From NCBI GenBank assembly GCA_964467455.1, contig CAYXQJ010000016.1:9695-73694 (forward strand): a DNA stretch of 64,000 nt, read 5' to 3'. Made by a program: the position numbers and the translations under genes. Position 1 is the stretch's first letter. Each line of letters starts with the position of its first letter. The notes under the pieces were generated by a model, which was not told where the DNA came from, did no database searches, and saw only the letters and a list, made by a program, of their open reading frames with translations. The stretch comes from OLB6 sp964467455. Lineage in GTDB: Bacteria; Bacteroidota; Ignavibacteria; Kapaibacteriales; Kapaibacteriaceae. Below, piece after piece: positions 52,085-61,970 of the stretch.

Positions 52085-55000
52085 ATGAAACGCCCGTCGA
52101 GACAAACAGGTCATGTCATCGCATGGTTAATGCTAATAACCCTCGTCGAGTTGTGGGCGCAGCCGTTCAAAATTGATCAAGCAGTCATCGCTGAAGACGG
52201 AGTTCTCCAGGTGACGTTCCCCGCGCAATCAAACGCTTACTACCTGCTGTTGCGGGGAGCTGCTACCAACATCACTTCCTTTGTCAGTTCGGCAGTCATG
52301 ACCAGCACAAACGGCATGTTGACTGACCCGCAGCCGGCTGCGGAGAACGCGGAGATGTTTTACCGAGTCATGAATGCGCCGCTCGGCTACCAGCCTTTGG
52401 TCATTGAGCGCATATCGCTCGCTCATAACGGATGCCCACGCTTCGAGTTCGAGGCCCGACCAGATTGCTACTATATTCTGCTTCGAGGCGTGCTCACAAA
52501 CATCGCATTCCCCTGTTCGCTGGCGATGGATTTGGGAACGGCGGGAACGATTGTGGACCCGCAGCCGGTGACAGCGCATACCAACATGTTTTACCGGCTG
52601 TTACAAGTGCCCTTGAGCGCGCCATTGGATTCAGACAGCGACGGTATAGACGACGTGTTTGAACTGCGAAACAGCAGCTTCCTTTCTCCGCTGAATGCCT
52701 TGGACGCGGCGCTGGATCAAGATGGGGACTTCCGCAGTAATCTGGAAGAATACCTGTTTTCCTCCACTCTCACACAACCCAGCCTCTATTCGGCTACGCT
52801 GGCCCTTTCCGCAATTGAAACAGCCGCAACCAACGGTGGACCTTCGACTTTCACACTTCAGGCAAACTGGAGTCAAACCGGTTCCCCACCTCAGAGCGTC
52901 AAGTTTTATGTGCATGGCCAGGAAATTGGAGCTGCTGTTGGTCCTCCGTTTAGTCTGGCAGTCAGCAATCTTCCTAGCGGTGTTCATTCAGTATCCGCGA
53001 AAGCTTTTTTTCATGGCCTTGCGGTGAACTCTGACCCCTTGCTGCTCTCCGTTCCCACTCTTCCACCTAGCGACCCTGAAGTGCTGGTGAATCCGCCGCT
53101 GCCAACCTTCGATTTCAAATTCAACCATGCCGCACTCATCGCCAACAACGGCACACTGTGGACATGGGGAGGCAACCCGGTGGGGCAGCTTGGAATTGGT
53201 TCCACTGGTAACGTCTATGTTCCTACCAATGCAAGTTCGACACCAGATTGGAAGTCCGTCGCGGTCGGCAATGGCGTTACCTTGGCTCTGAAAACGAACG
53301 GGACAATATGGTTTGCTGGCAGTCTGACGACGAATATTGGGGCCGGATACTTTTCCCAAGTTGGAACGGCTGCAAATTGGGCGCGTGTTTTTGTCTCAAG
53401 CTTCTACTTCGCTACGACTAATGACACGCTATTCGCTGTCAACTCGAATGGAGAACTATGGACTTGGGGATACCAGTCGGGCTTCTTCCCGACAAATTTC
53501 GCCGCTCCTGCCATTACAAGTTTGAACAAGCGTTGCGTTGGAGTAAGCCGCTTTTCGGGCATTATTAACGGCCCGTTGTTTGTCACAGAGGATGGTGGTC
53601 TTTACCTTAGAACCAATTGGTTTGTCATCAGCGGAGGCGGCACAATCACTCCGGTAAGTGGTTACACTCCAGCAGTTCTAACTGGGCGACAAGATTGGCT
53701 ACAGGCGGAGTTCAATGCTGTTGGTACGAACGGACTGGCACTCAAAACCGATGGCTCACTATGGGAGTTGACCCCGAACAACAACAGCATTTTCACTGGG
53801 TTTACTCAAACTCCAGTTCTGCCAGGTACACGCTGGAAGAGCATCAGCGTCGATTTCCTCTCCCACATCTTTGCCATCAAAGACGACGGTTCGCTTTGGC
53901 GTTGGGGAACCACTCTTCAGGATGGGCAATTATATGGCCCACCCACTTTGGTCCCCGTTGACAGCCAAACTGGGAACAGTTGGATCAGGGTCGTTGTAGG
54001 CTTCGGCTCGGTCCTCGGGCTGAGACAGGATGGAAGCTTGTGGCAATGGGGAAAACTTCCGCTAACTGAATTCCCTTGTTTCGGGCCAAATCCAGACACG
54101 TCAATTCTGCCAATTCAACTCCTCCGCGTTCCTAGTGACAATTATTTGGCAGGTTCACCCAATAATGAAACGACGCTGAATTCTTCGGCAAACACTTTCC
54201 AGCCCTTCAGCATAGATGCCACGGGCAATTTGCCCGTCCAGTTTGTGGTGGACAGCAGCGGCGCGGCAACTTTCTCGCTTCCGATTTCCGTTCCGCCTGG
54301 AACTACCGGGATGCAGCCAAGCCTTGCGGTGACTTACAGCAGTCACGGAGGCAATGGTCTCGTCGGAATGGGCGGTTCACTGTCTGGCCTCTCTGTGATT
54401 ACCCGGGCGGCAAAATCAATCGCTCAAGATGGCGCAACCGACGGAGTGAACTTTGATGGCAATGACCGATTCGCCTTGGACGGGCAACGTCTGGTCGCAG
54501 TCAGCGGCGTTTATGGTGCGGACGGAACTGAGTACCGGACTGAGATGGAATCGTTCAGCAAGATCGTATCTTATGGACAGGCTGGCAACGGCCCGGCGTA
54601 TTTCCGCGTCTGGTTGAAGTCGGGGCAAATCTTTGATTACGGCAATACGACAGACTCCCGCATCGAGGCCAGCGGGACAAATCACGTCATGGTCTGGGCG
54701 GTGAACAAAATCTCAGATCGCGCCAGCAACTATGTCTCATTCACCTATTCGGAAGACAATGCCAACGGGGAATACCTGCCAACGCGCATAGACTACGGAG
54801 GGAATGAACTGGCAGCCACTCCCCATTACGCTTCGGTCATTTTTGGTCATCAAGAACGCCCGGATGTGGTGCGCGGGCGGGTCTCAATTTATCCGGTGCA
54901 AGTGCGTCATCGTCTGACGAGCATAGAAACGTATGTCCAAACCAGCCAGGTCTTTCGCTACCTTCTGACTTACGATGAGGGCACTGGCACGGGCCGTTCT

Positions 55001-58000
55001 CGCTTGCGTGCCGCGACGCTTTGTGACGCCAACGGCGTGTGTTTTCCTCCAACTCGCTTCGATGACTGGCAGGATGTGACCTCGCCGTTTGCATTTAACA
55101 TTCAATCAAACGCGCTGGCCGATGATCCGGGGTATTGGGCCGACATCAACAATTACAACTTCGTCTCAGGTGATTACAACGGCGATGGTTTTACGGATAT
55201 GCTCCACCTGGTCGGTGATAATGAGTTTAATATCTGGTTGAACAAAGGTGACGGGACGTTCGCCCTTTCAAAGCATAACCACCCGGTGAACGACCCGAAC
55301 AACGACGACTTACGGTTTTTCTTCCTTTCTGGAGATTTTAACGGCGACGGGCGATCCGACCTTCTCCACCTCCACAATGACAGCACCGCCGAAGTCTGGG
55401 TCCCGCAAGCTTCCGGGAATTTTAATTATGTCAACGTCACTCTCCCGGGCTACGACTTTGACCAGAACCAAGCCCGGTACTATGCGGGCGATTGGAATGG
55501 CGACGGGCGCACCGATGTGATTCACATTGCCGACGACCACACGGCGAAAGTCTGGTTATCGCAAGGTAATGGAACTTTCAGCGTCATCGTTGAAGCTTCG
55601 CCAGAGTATCGAATCACCGAAAATGACGACAACTACTTCCCTTCAGATTTGGACGGCGACGGACTCACAGACTTGCTGCACATTTCGGACACGAACCGCT
55701 ACTTCGTCTGGCTCTCGGAAGGTAATGGTCATTTTACGCGCATTACGAATTATCCTCCCGCCGGTTACAATCTTCGTGCGAACGACTCCAAGTTTATGTC
55801 CGGGGATTACAACGGCGACGGACGCACAGATTTTCTCCACTTCTACGATCTCAACACCGTTTACTTTTGGGCTGGCATAGGCAACGGAAACTTTGAGCTA
55901 ACCACCATTTCTGCCAGCCAAATATATTCTTCCTGCCAGTTCACCAATGGGCTGAACTTTGAGGGCCAGAACAAAGCGGACTTCAAGTTTCAAATCGCGG
56001 ATTTCAACGGCGACGGGCGCACGGATGTCATCCATTTCTTCAACAACACCGATGCATTCATCTGGATTTCCAACGGGGACGGAACATTCCGGGTCAGCAA
56101 GGCATTTCCGAATGCCGTTGGCGGTTACGGACTCAAGGGCGATGCCAAATACAACTTTCAACTTGGCGACTTCAATGGCGATGGCAAAACGGACATTGTT
56201 CATTTTGTGGATCGCCACACGATTCACACCTGGTTGAACGCCGGGCCGTTTCCTGATTTGCCCACCCGCATCACCGACGGACAGGGAAACACAACCTCGA
56301 TTACTTACAAGCCCCTCACCGATCCGATTTATACTCCGGACACCGATGCAACGTATCCCAATCAAGACATGCGCGGGCCGATGTATGTGGTTTCGAGTCA
56401 TCGCCTGAGTGATGGGCAGGGCGGTGAGTATGAAATCCGCCAGAGATACTTTGGCGCGAAAGCCAACCTCACTGGGCGTGGATTCCTCGGCTTCCGTTCG
56501 GTGCAAGCAATGGACATGCGCGATGGCCTACAAACTCAAACCGACTACAGCCAGGGATTCCCCTTCACCGGCCAGGTCAACAACTCCATGCTTCGGCAAT
56601 TGGACGGCCGCGCCATCAATCAGACCACTAACACCTGGACGGACAACACTGTGGCTGGCACGCCAACTCGTCATTTTGTGTATCAATCAAAAAGTGTGGC
56701 GCGTTCCTACGAACTCGACGGCTCGTTGATCACGACCACCACCACAACCAACCACTATGATTCCTTCGGCAATGCCGATTACGTCCGCGTTGATTCGGGT
56801 GATGGATTCTCCAAGACCACCACCAGTCAGTTCGACAACAACACAAACACCTGGGTTCTTGGTCGCGTGACTCGTTCGCAAGTGACCAGCGTTGCCCCTG
56901 GGCAACCGACACAAAGTCGCTTGTCAGGCTTCGGCTATTACTCGAACGGGCAGCTTCAGTTTGAGGAAATTGAGCCGGACCTCCCGGCTTTTCGGCTTCG
57001 CACGGATTACGAATACGATGTTTACGGCAATCGCATTCGCGCCACGGTCAGCGGCAACGGCATCACCACCCGAAGCACCAGCACGGTTTATGGTTCTGCC
57101 GGGCGTTTTCTGCTCCGCACTACCAATGCCTTGAATCACGTAGAAGCTTATCAATACGACGCTCGCTTTGGAGTTCTCACCAATTCACTCGGACCAAACC
57201 AGCTTGCGACCGGTTGGCGTTACGATTCCTTCGGGCGAAAAGTTCGTGAAACACGCGCCGACGGCACGCAAACAGATTGGATTTACAGCCTTCGTGATGC
57301 CGACGCTCCACCTCATGCAACTTACAAACTGCAAAGCATCACCTCCGGCCAACCGCCGACCGCGAGCTATTACGACAAGCTCGGACGGGTGCTTCGCAGC
57401 ACCGCCATCGGGTTCAATGGCGAAACCATTTTCTCGGATACCGAATACGATGATAAAGGCCGGGTCGCCCGCTCCTCGCGCCCCTATTTCAAAGGTGATT
57501 CAATTTACTGGAGCTACTTCACTTACGATTTGCTCGGACGCACACTCACCACGCGCCTGCCGGACAATTCCGTTACTTCCTCCCGATACCAAGGGCTTAC
57601 CACAGTTGTAACCAACGCGCTCAATCAACGGTTGACCCAAATCAAAAACAGCCAGGGCCAGCTTGTTGAAACCATTGACCACAACAATCGTCACCTGCAC
57701 CACGAATTCGACGCTTTCGGAAACCTCGTTCGCACCACTGATCCCGCGAACAACGCCGTCACGATGGACTACGACATTCGTGGTCGCAAAACCTCGATGG
57801 ATGACCCGGATGCCGGGCACTGGACCTACAACTACAACGTCCTCGGCGAACTTCTGACTCAGCAGGATGCCAAGAGCCAGTGGTTAACCAATCAATACGA
57901 TTTGTTGGGAAGGCTCACGCGGCGGATTGAACCCGAAGGCACGAACCAATGGATTTACGACACCGCTTTCAAGGGCATCGGCAAACTGGCTGCCGCCGCC

Positions 58001-60295
58001 GGCCCGGGCGGATACGCGCGCACCAACACCTACGATTCCCTCGGACGCCCTCATGCCACTATCACCGCGATTGCCGGGCAAATTTATGCTGTCACCAATT
58101 TCTACGATTCACTGAGCCGGGTGGAGCGCGTCACTTATCCCAGCGGCGTGTATCTCCAGAACAACTTCAACTCGCACGGCTTCCTTGCCAGCGTGGCCCG
58201 GAATGGCACGGCTCAAATCTGGCAGGCCAACTCCATCAACGCTGCCGGTCAATTGACCAGCGAAACGCTTGGCAATGGAATCACCACCACCCGCGATTAC
58301 GACCCTGAGCGCGGCTGGATTCAAAACATCCAATCCGGCCCGGGTCACACGATTCAAAACCTCGATTACCAATTTGACCTGCTGGGAAATCTCAAACAAC
58401 GCCGCGACTTGCGCCAAAGCCTGACCGAGAATTTCGCTTACGATTCCTTGAATCGCCTCACCAACGCCGTCATCACCGGACGACCGGGTAAGAGCTTTCA
58501 ATACGATCAACTCGGCAACATCACGAACAAGTCCGGTGTCGGCGCGTATGTCTATGGAGGCAACGGCGGCGGGCCGCACGCAGTTTCGTCCGCCGGTGGC
58601 GTCCAATACTTCTACGATGCCAACGGAAACCAAACCGAAGGCAACGGACGAACGGTTGCCTACACCTCATTCAACAAGCCAGCTACCATCTCCAAAGGAG
58701 CGGACAGTTCCGTGTTCTCGTATGATTGTGAACACGCCCGAATCATTCAGACTTCCACCGTTTCCGGCGTCACCACCACCACGACCTACCTGGGCGGGCT
58801 TTATGAAGTAGTGGCGCGTGGCGCAACCGTCGAGCAGCGCCATTACTTTCCAGCCGGAGGCGGGCTGGCCGCCATCTACAAGCGAGAACTCGCGGGTACG
58901 AATGTGGTTTCCACCAGCTCGCGGTATCCGCTCGACGATCACCTTGGCTCGATTGACACCATCACGGATGAGGCGGGCAACGCAGTAGAGCGGTTCAGTT
59001 ACGATCCGCATGGCAAACGGCGGGATGCGAACTGGAACGACATTCCCTCTGGCAGTTTGGTGAGCCAGAACACCGAGCGCGCCTTCACCGGGCATCTCCA
59101 ATTGGACTCGCTGGACATTATCCACATGGGCGGGCGCATTTACGACCCGGTGCTGGGGCGGATGTTGAATGCCGATCCGTTCGTTCAAAGCCCGGGGAAT
59201 CTTCAAGCGTTCAACCGTTACACCTACGTCATCAACAACCCGCTCACGCTCACCGACCCCAGCGGGTATTTCTCCTTTAACAACGTCCAGCATTTCTTCC
59301 GTGAACATGGGCGGCGAGTGGGCGCGATTGGGGCTGCTGCACTTGTTTCCGCCGCAACTGGAGGTCTCCCCGGGGCTCTTCTCGGCGGCGCAACCAGTGG
59401 GGCAATCAGCAGTCGCGGCGATGCTCGCGCGATCTTGATTTCAACAGCCGAAGCCGCCGCATTCTTTGGGGTCGGTGAGGCTTTTGGTCATCAAGTTCCT
59501 TTCGGATCATCAGATCACATTCTCAAAATTGCCGGGCATGGACTCGTGGGTGGAATCAGCCAGGCAGTTCAGGGCGGAAAATTTAGTGCGGGACTGACAA
59601 GCGCAGCGTTCGCTCAAGCAGCAGCTCCAACAATTGATGATATGCCGACTGTTGCAGCTAGGGTCACTGCCGCCGCTGTTGTCGGTGGCTACGGTTCTGA
59701 ACTTGGAGGAGGCAAGTTTGCGAACGGAGCAATGACTGGCGCGTTCTCCCGGCTTTTCAACGATGAACTTAAACGGTCACCCAACTGGCGGGAAAGAGCA
59801 GTAACGCTTGATGAAGGTGTAATAGACAGCCCCGACCCCTTCTTGGACCCGGTGGACTATTTTGCTGGTGCAGTCAGTGGCCTTTTCAACCGAGCATACA
59901 ACCTTGGAAAATTAGGCGTTTCAAAACTGCGTTCTCTGTTTTTAGCAGAAAATGAAACTTTTGTATATCGTGGCGTTCATGCAGGTCACCCTGCACTTGA
60001 AAATGCTTCGAAAGGACGTGTGACGCCAGGGAATGTTAATGGAACGGTCACATCTGAAGCACACAACTTAGGCGGACTTTCGTCTGAAAGCCCTTATACA
60101 TCATGGTCTCACTCTTTAGAGGAAGCACGCTATCACGCCTTGAAACAAGGCGAAGGTGGAGTTATTCTTCGACTACCCACCGGGACTCCACCACCAAAGG
60201 CGTCGTGGTCATGGGAGTGGTCTCCGAATGAATGGGGCGAACACGAGGTATTGCTGCGCGGGGTAAGAGAGGGAGCAACCGTTTTGAAACCATGA
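52085..60295 (+). CDS. Rhs/YD-repeat polymorphic toxin with candidate ADP-ribosyltransferase tip (2,736 aa)
   Basis: Signal-like N-terminus (VIAWLMLITLVELWAQ), two FYRV modules, RCC1 repeats (about 330-685), a SpvB-like domain (about 705-1000), FG-GAP/VCBS repeats with DYNGDGRTDFLHF (about 1025-1390), YD repeats (about 1470-2370) and the Rhs core end NPLTLTDPSGYFSF near 2390. The variable tip follows: a Gly/Ala-rich pretoxin part with GGGKFANGAMTGAFSRLFND, then about 120 residues with FVYRGVH (R2629), PYTSWSHS (S2673, S2675) and WGEHEVLLRG (E2719, E2721). This R / S-x-S / E-x-E order fits arginine-type mono-ADP-ribosyltransferases, so the tip probably modifies a target protein or nucleic acid with NAD. 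The following gene overlaps by 4 nt. Confidence 0.9.
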   Translation: MKRPSRQTGHVIAWLMLITLVELWAQPFKIDQAVIAEDGVLQVTFPAQSNAYYLLLRGAATNITSFVSSAVMTSTNGMLTDPQPAAENAEMFYRVMNAPLGYQPLVIERISLAHNGCPRFEFEARPDCYYILLRGVLTNIAFPCSLAMDLGTAGTIVDPQPVTAHTNMFYRLLQVPLSAPLDSDSDGIDDVFELRNSSFLSPLNALDAALDQDGDFRSNLEEYLFSSTLTQPSLYSATLALSAIETAATNGGPSTFTLQANWSQTGSPPQSVKFYVHGQEIGAAVGPPFSLAVSNLPSGVHSVSAKAFFHGLAVNSDPLLLSVPTLPPSDPEVLVNPPLPTFDFKFNHAALIANNGTLWTWGGNPVGQLGIGSTGNVYVPTNASSTPDWKSVAVGNGVTLALKTNGTIWFAGSLTTNIGAGYFSQVGTAANWARVFVSSFYFATTNDTLFAVNSNGELWTWGYQSGFFPTNFAAPAITSLNKRCVGVSRFSGIINGPLFVTEDGGLYLRTNWFVISGGGTITPVSGYTPAVLTGRQDWLQAEFNAVGTNGLALKTDGSLWELTPNNNSIFTGFTQTPVLPGTRWKSISVDFLSHIFAIKDDGSLWRWGTTLQDGQLYGPPTLVPVDSQTGNSWIRVVVGFGSVLGLRQDGSLWQWGKLPLTEFPCFGPNPDTSILPIQLLRVPSDNYLAGSPNNETTLNSSANTFQPFSIDATGNLPVQFVVDSSGAATFSLPISVPPGTTGMQPSLAVTYSSHGGNGLVGMGGSLSGLSVITRAAKSIAQDGATDGVNFDGNDRFALDGQRLVAVSGVYGADGTEYRTEMESFSKIVSYGQAGNGPAYFRVWLKSGQIFDYGNTTDSRIEASGTNHVMVWAVNKISDRASNYVSFTYSEDNANGEYLPTRIDYGGNELAATPHYASVIFGHQERPDVVRGRVSIYPVQVRHRLTSIETYVQTSQVFRYLLTYDEGTGTGRSRLRAATLCDANGVCFPPTRFDDWQDVTSPFAFNIQSNALADDPGYWADINNYNFVSGDYNGDGFTDMLHLVGDNEFNIWLNKGDGTFALSKHNHPVNDPNNDDLRFFFLSGDFNGDGRSDLLHLHNDSTAEVWVPQASGNFNYVNVTLPGYDFDQNQARYYAGDWNGDGRTDVIHIADDHTAKVWLSQGNGTFSVIVEASPEYRITENDDNYFPSDLDGDGLTDLLHISDTNRYFVWLSEGNGHFTRITNYPPAGYNLRANDSKFMSGDYNGDGRTDFLHFYDLNTVYFWAGIGNGNFELTTISASQIYSSCQFTNGLNFEGQNKADFKFQIADFNGDGRTDVIHFFNNTDAFIWISNGDGTFRVSKAFPNAVGGYGLKGDAKYNFQLGDFNGDGKTDIVHFVDRHTIHTWLNAGPFPDLPTRITDGQGNTTSITYKPLTDPIYTPDTDATYPNQDMRGPMYVVSSHRLSDGQGGEYEIRQRYFGAKANLTGRGFLGFRSVQAMDMRDGLQTQTDYSQGFPFTGQVNNSMLRQLDGRAINQTTNTWTDNTVAGTPTRHFVYQSKSVARSYELDGSLITTTTTTNHYDSFGNADYVRVDSGDGFSKTTTSQFDNNTNTWVLGRVTRSQVTSVAPGQPTQSRLSGFGYYSNGQLQFEEIEPDLPAFRLRTDYEYDVYGNRIRATVSGNGITTRSTSTVYGSAGRFLLRTTNALNHVEAYQYDARFGVLTNSLGPNQLATGWRYDSFGRKVRETRADGTQTDWIYSLRDADAPPHATYKLQSITSGQPPTASYYDKLGRVLRSTAIGFNGETIFSDTEYDDKGRVARSSRPYFKGDSIYWSYFTYDLLGRTLTTRLPDNSVTSSRYQGLTTVVTNALNQRLTQIKNSQGQLVETIDHNNRHLHHEFDAFGNLVRTTDPANNAVTMDYDIRGRKTSMDDPDAGHWTYNYNVLGELLTQQDAKSQWLTNQYDLLGRLTRRIEPEGTNQWIYDTAFKGIGKLAAAAGPGGYARTNTYDSLGRPHATITAIAGQIYAVTNFYDSLSRVERVTYPSGVYLQNNFNSHGFLASVARNGTAQIWQANSINAAGQLTSETLGNGITTTRDYDPERGWIQNIQSGPGHTIQNLDYQFDLLGNLKQRRDLRQSLTENFAYDSLNRLTNAVITGRPGKSFQYDQLGNITNKSGVGAYVYGGNGGGPHAVSSAGGVQYFYDANGNQTEGNGRTVAYTSFNKPATISKGADSSVFSYDCEHARIIQTSTVSGVTTTTTYLGGLYEVVARGATVEQRHYFPAGGGLAAIYKRELAGTNVVSTSSRYPLDDHLGSIDTITDEAGNAVERFSYDPHGKRRDANWNDIPSGSLVSQNTERAFTGHLQLDSLDIIHMGGRIYDPVLGRMLNADPFVQSPGNLQAFNRYTYVINNPLTLTDPSGYFSFNNVQHFFREHGRRVGAIGAAALVSAATGGLPGALLGGATSGAISSRGDARAILISTAEAAAFFGVGEAFGHQVPFGSSDHILKIAGHGLVGGISQAVQGGKFSAGLTSAAFAQAAAPTIDDMPTVAARVTAAAVVGGYGSELGGGKFANGAMTGAFSRLFNDELKRSPNWRERAVTLDEGVIDSPDPFLDPVDYFAGAVSGLFNRAYNLGKLGVSKLRSLFLAENETFVYRGVHAGHPALENASKGRVTPGNVNGTVTSEAHNLGGLSSESPYTSWSHSLEEARYHALKQGEGGVILRLPTGTPPPKASWSWEWSPNEWGEHEVLLRGVREGATVLKP

Positions 60296-60660
60296 TAACT
60301 CGCAACCTACTGTTGGACCTGCTACGTGAAGATCAGGCACATCAGAAAGAATGGATTAAGCATGGCATTCGCATTCTTGAGTCGCCAGATTGTCGGTTTT
60401 TGCATCCGCACCCTGGCCTAAATCTGGTTCGAGACGAGCTTGCGACTCTCCAAGTCAGAAAACAAACAACTGATAGAACTAATATTCCAACATGGGGATT
60501 GATCGAAGCAATAAAGGAGTTTGAACAGTTAGGGAGGGATGATCGGATCCTTTCTTTCGGCGTAGTTACCAAGACTCTCGCAGCATTGATTTATATTCTA
60601 ATCAGAACCGACAAAATTAAATTGCTCGGTTGCATTTCAGTCAAAAAGGACAAAAACTGA
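60292..60660 (+). CDS. Candidate immunity protein for the Rhs/ART toxin (122 aa)
   Basis: A soluble, helical protein: MITRNLLLDLLREDQAHQKE, WIKHGIRILESPDCRFLHPH, IEAIKEFEQLGRDDRILSF. Its ATG overlaps the TGA of the Rhs gene (CCATGA), so it is made together with the toxin. Immunity genes of polymorphic toxins usually stand exactly here. It has no recognisable family, which is common for such genes. The role is inferred from position and size only. Confidence 0.75.
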   Translation: MITRNLLLDLLREDQAHQKEWIKHGIRILESPDCRFLHPHPGLNLVRDELATLQVRKQTTDRTNIPTWGLIEAIKEFEQLGRDDRILSFGVVTKTLAALIYILIRTDKIKLLGCISVKKDKN

Positions 60661-61045
60661 TCTGAACAAAATTAATAAGACCAAACCTGCCTCGCCCGAT
60701 ACCCGATATAATCGTCGTGAAACTGTATTTGTCTCCGAAAACTGCCATATCCCCGGGAAATTCGTAATAGCTGCCAAAGTGTTCCACGCTGCCAAATTGG
60801 TCGTTGCTTCCAAGGTGTAGTTGAAGCCCGCGTCTCCAGTCAGGGTGGCTCGAAGTACGCCGTCGCTGCGGGACAGAGAAGCGGGAACAAAAGAAATTTG
60901 CGGCGCACGGTAAAGCCCATGATTGGCGCGGATGGCATTATCCCAATCGCCGGTGAACTCCCACCAGTTCGCCATCACATTCGTGCCGTAACGGATGCCA
61001 TTCGCCATTCTGCCAACCCGGCATGTTCTGCATCCAGAACATGTT
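60637..61045 (-). pseudogene. 3' fragment of a paralogue of the LamG/His-rich secreted protein
   Basis: The minus strand reads FWMQNMPGWQN, then after a 7-base direct duplication (AATGGCG-AATGGCA) that shifts the frame, NGIRYGTNVMANWWEFTGDW, DNAIRANHGLYRAPQISFVP and LEATTNLAAWN. It is closely similar to the last 130 residues of the protein at 48194-50410, where FWRQNMPGWQNGIRYGTNVM is continuous. There is no upstream part of the gene. It is a relic of duplication or rearrangement around the Rhs locus. Its end overlaps the candidate immunity gene by a few bases. Confidence 0.8.
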
Positions 61046-61168
61046 AGTAACACAGCCCTGGACGCTCCGTCTTTGCTGCGGGGTACGGCAATTCCGATTT
61101 TCTTGCGTCTGCCGGTCGGTCGGTCAGGTTCAGTTCCGGCGGGAAATCAGCACCTCAATCCTCAATCC

Positions 61169-61876
61169 TCATTCGTCCCAGCCAGTATGCACGTCGAAAC
61201 CGATGTTGGGCTTGTCGTTGTTAAAAGTTCCGCCGATGCCGTAGGTAAACCAGTTGGGATCGTAGCGCTGGCTGCCACGATTCTGGCGAAACTGCACCTT
61301 CCAAGCGGCCACGTGGGAGTCGGCGAAAAGCGCGGTCAATGTGGGTTGGGTGGTCGGGTAGGCGGACGATAGCCGCTGGTAATGCAAATCCAAATGCTCG
61401 TGATAGGCAACCTGTGCCGCCGGCATTCTCAGGTCGCTGGTTTTCAGCCCCGGAAAGCGCACTGAGTTTTCCCAGAACACAAACCGGTAACGGTAGGATG
61501 TATTCTTGCCATCACCGGGGATTGCATTCACTGGCGGGTTCTGAGTGTTGGGACACCAAAACACGCGCCAGTTTTGCAATTGTAGCGCCTTGGGCACTCC
61601 GCCGTATTCAACGGTCTTGAGCACGGTGTCGTCCGCCGTTTCGGGACGGCCCGCAGTTGAACCATACGTGACGGCAGAGGGGAGGAAGTCGGTGTGGGTA
61701 TCAACGTATAGGCTCAGGGCGAGGCCGATCTGTTTCAAATTGCTACGGCAGTTGATTCGCTTGGCTCGCTCTTTGGCTTTACTCAGGGCCGGTAGGAGCA
61801 TCGCCGCCAGAATTGTGATAATGGCAATTACCACGAGCAATTCAATCAAGGTGAAGGCTTTCCGGTTTGGCAGCAT
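61169..61876 (-). CDS. Type II pseudopilin-like protein (verrucomicrobial/planctomycete type)
   Basis: 235 residues. The prepilin motif KAFTLIELLVVIAIITILAA (cleavage before F or after A with Glu5) begins at residue 6, followed by MLLPALSKAKERAKRINCRS and NLKQIGLALSLYV, the standard pattern of the large pseudopilin families of Verrucomicrobiota and Planctomycetes. The C-terminal part ALFADSHVAAWKVQF corresponds to their FxDGHV motif, with Ser in place of Gly. It is exported, processed by prepilin peptidase and set in the inner membrane; the individual role is unknown. The start at 61876 is chosen so that the prepilin leader is short. Confidence 0.92.
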   Translation of the reverse strand: MLPNRKAFTLIELLVVIAIITILAAMLLPALSKAKERAKRINCRSNLKQIGLALSLYVDTHTDFLPSAVTYGSTAGRPETADDTVLKTVEYGGVPKALQLQNWRVFWCPNTQNPPVNAIPGDGKNTSYRYRFVFWENSVRFPGLKTSDLRMPAAQVAYHEHLDLHYQRLSSAYPTTQPTLTALFADSHVAAWKVQFRQNRGSQRYDPNWFTYGIGGTFNNDKPNIGFDVHTGWDE

Positions 61877-61970
61877 ATCGGTTTCTGACGAGAAGATGCT
61901 AGGTGATACGCGCAGCACTTCAATGCCGACTTGTTTCCAGTCTTACTTGCCCGCCAAGGCACGTTCGTGA

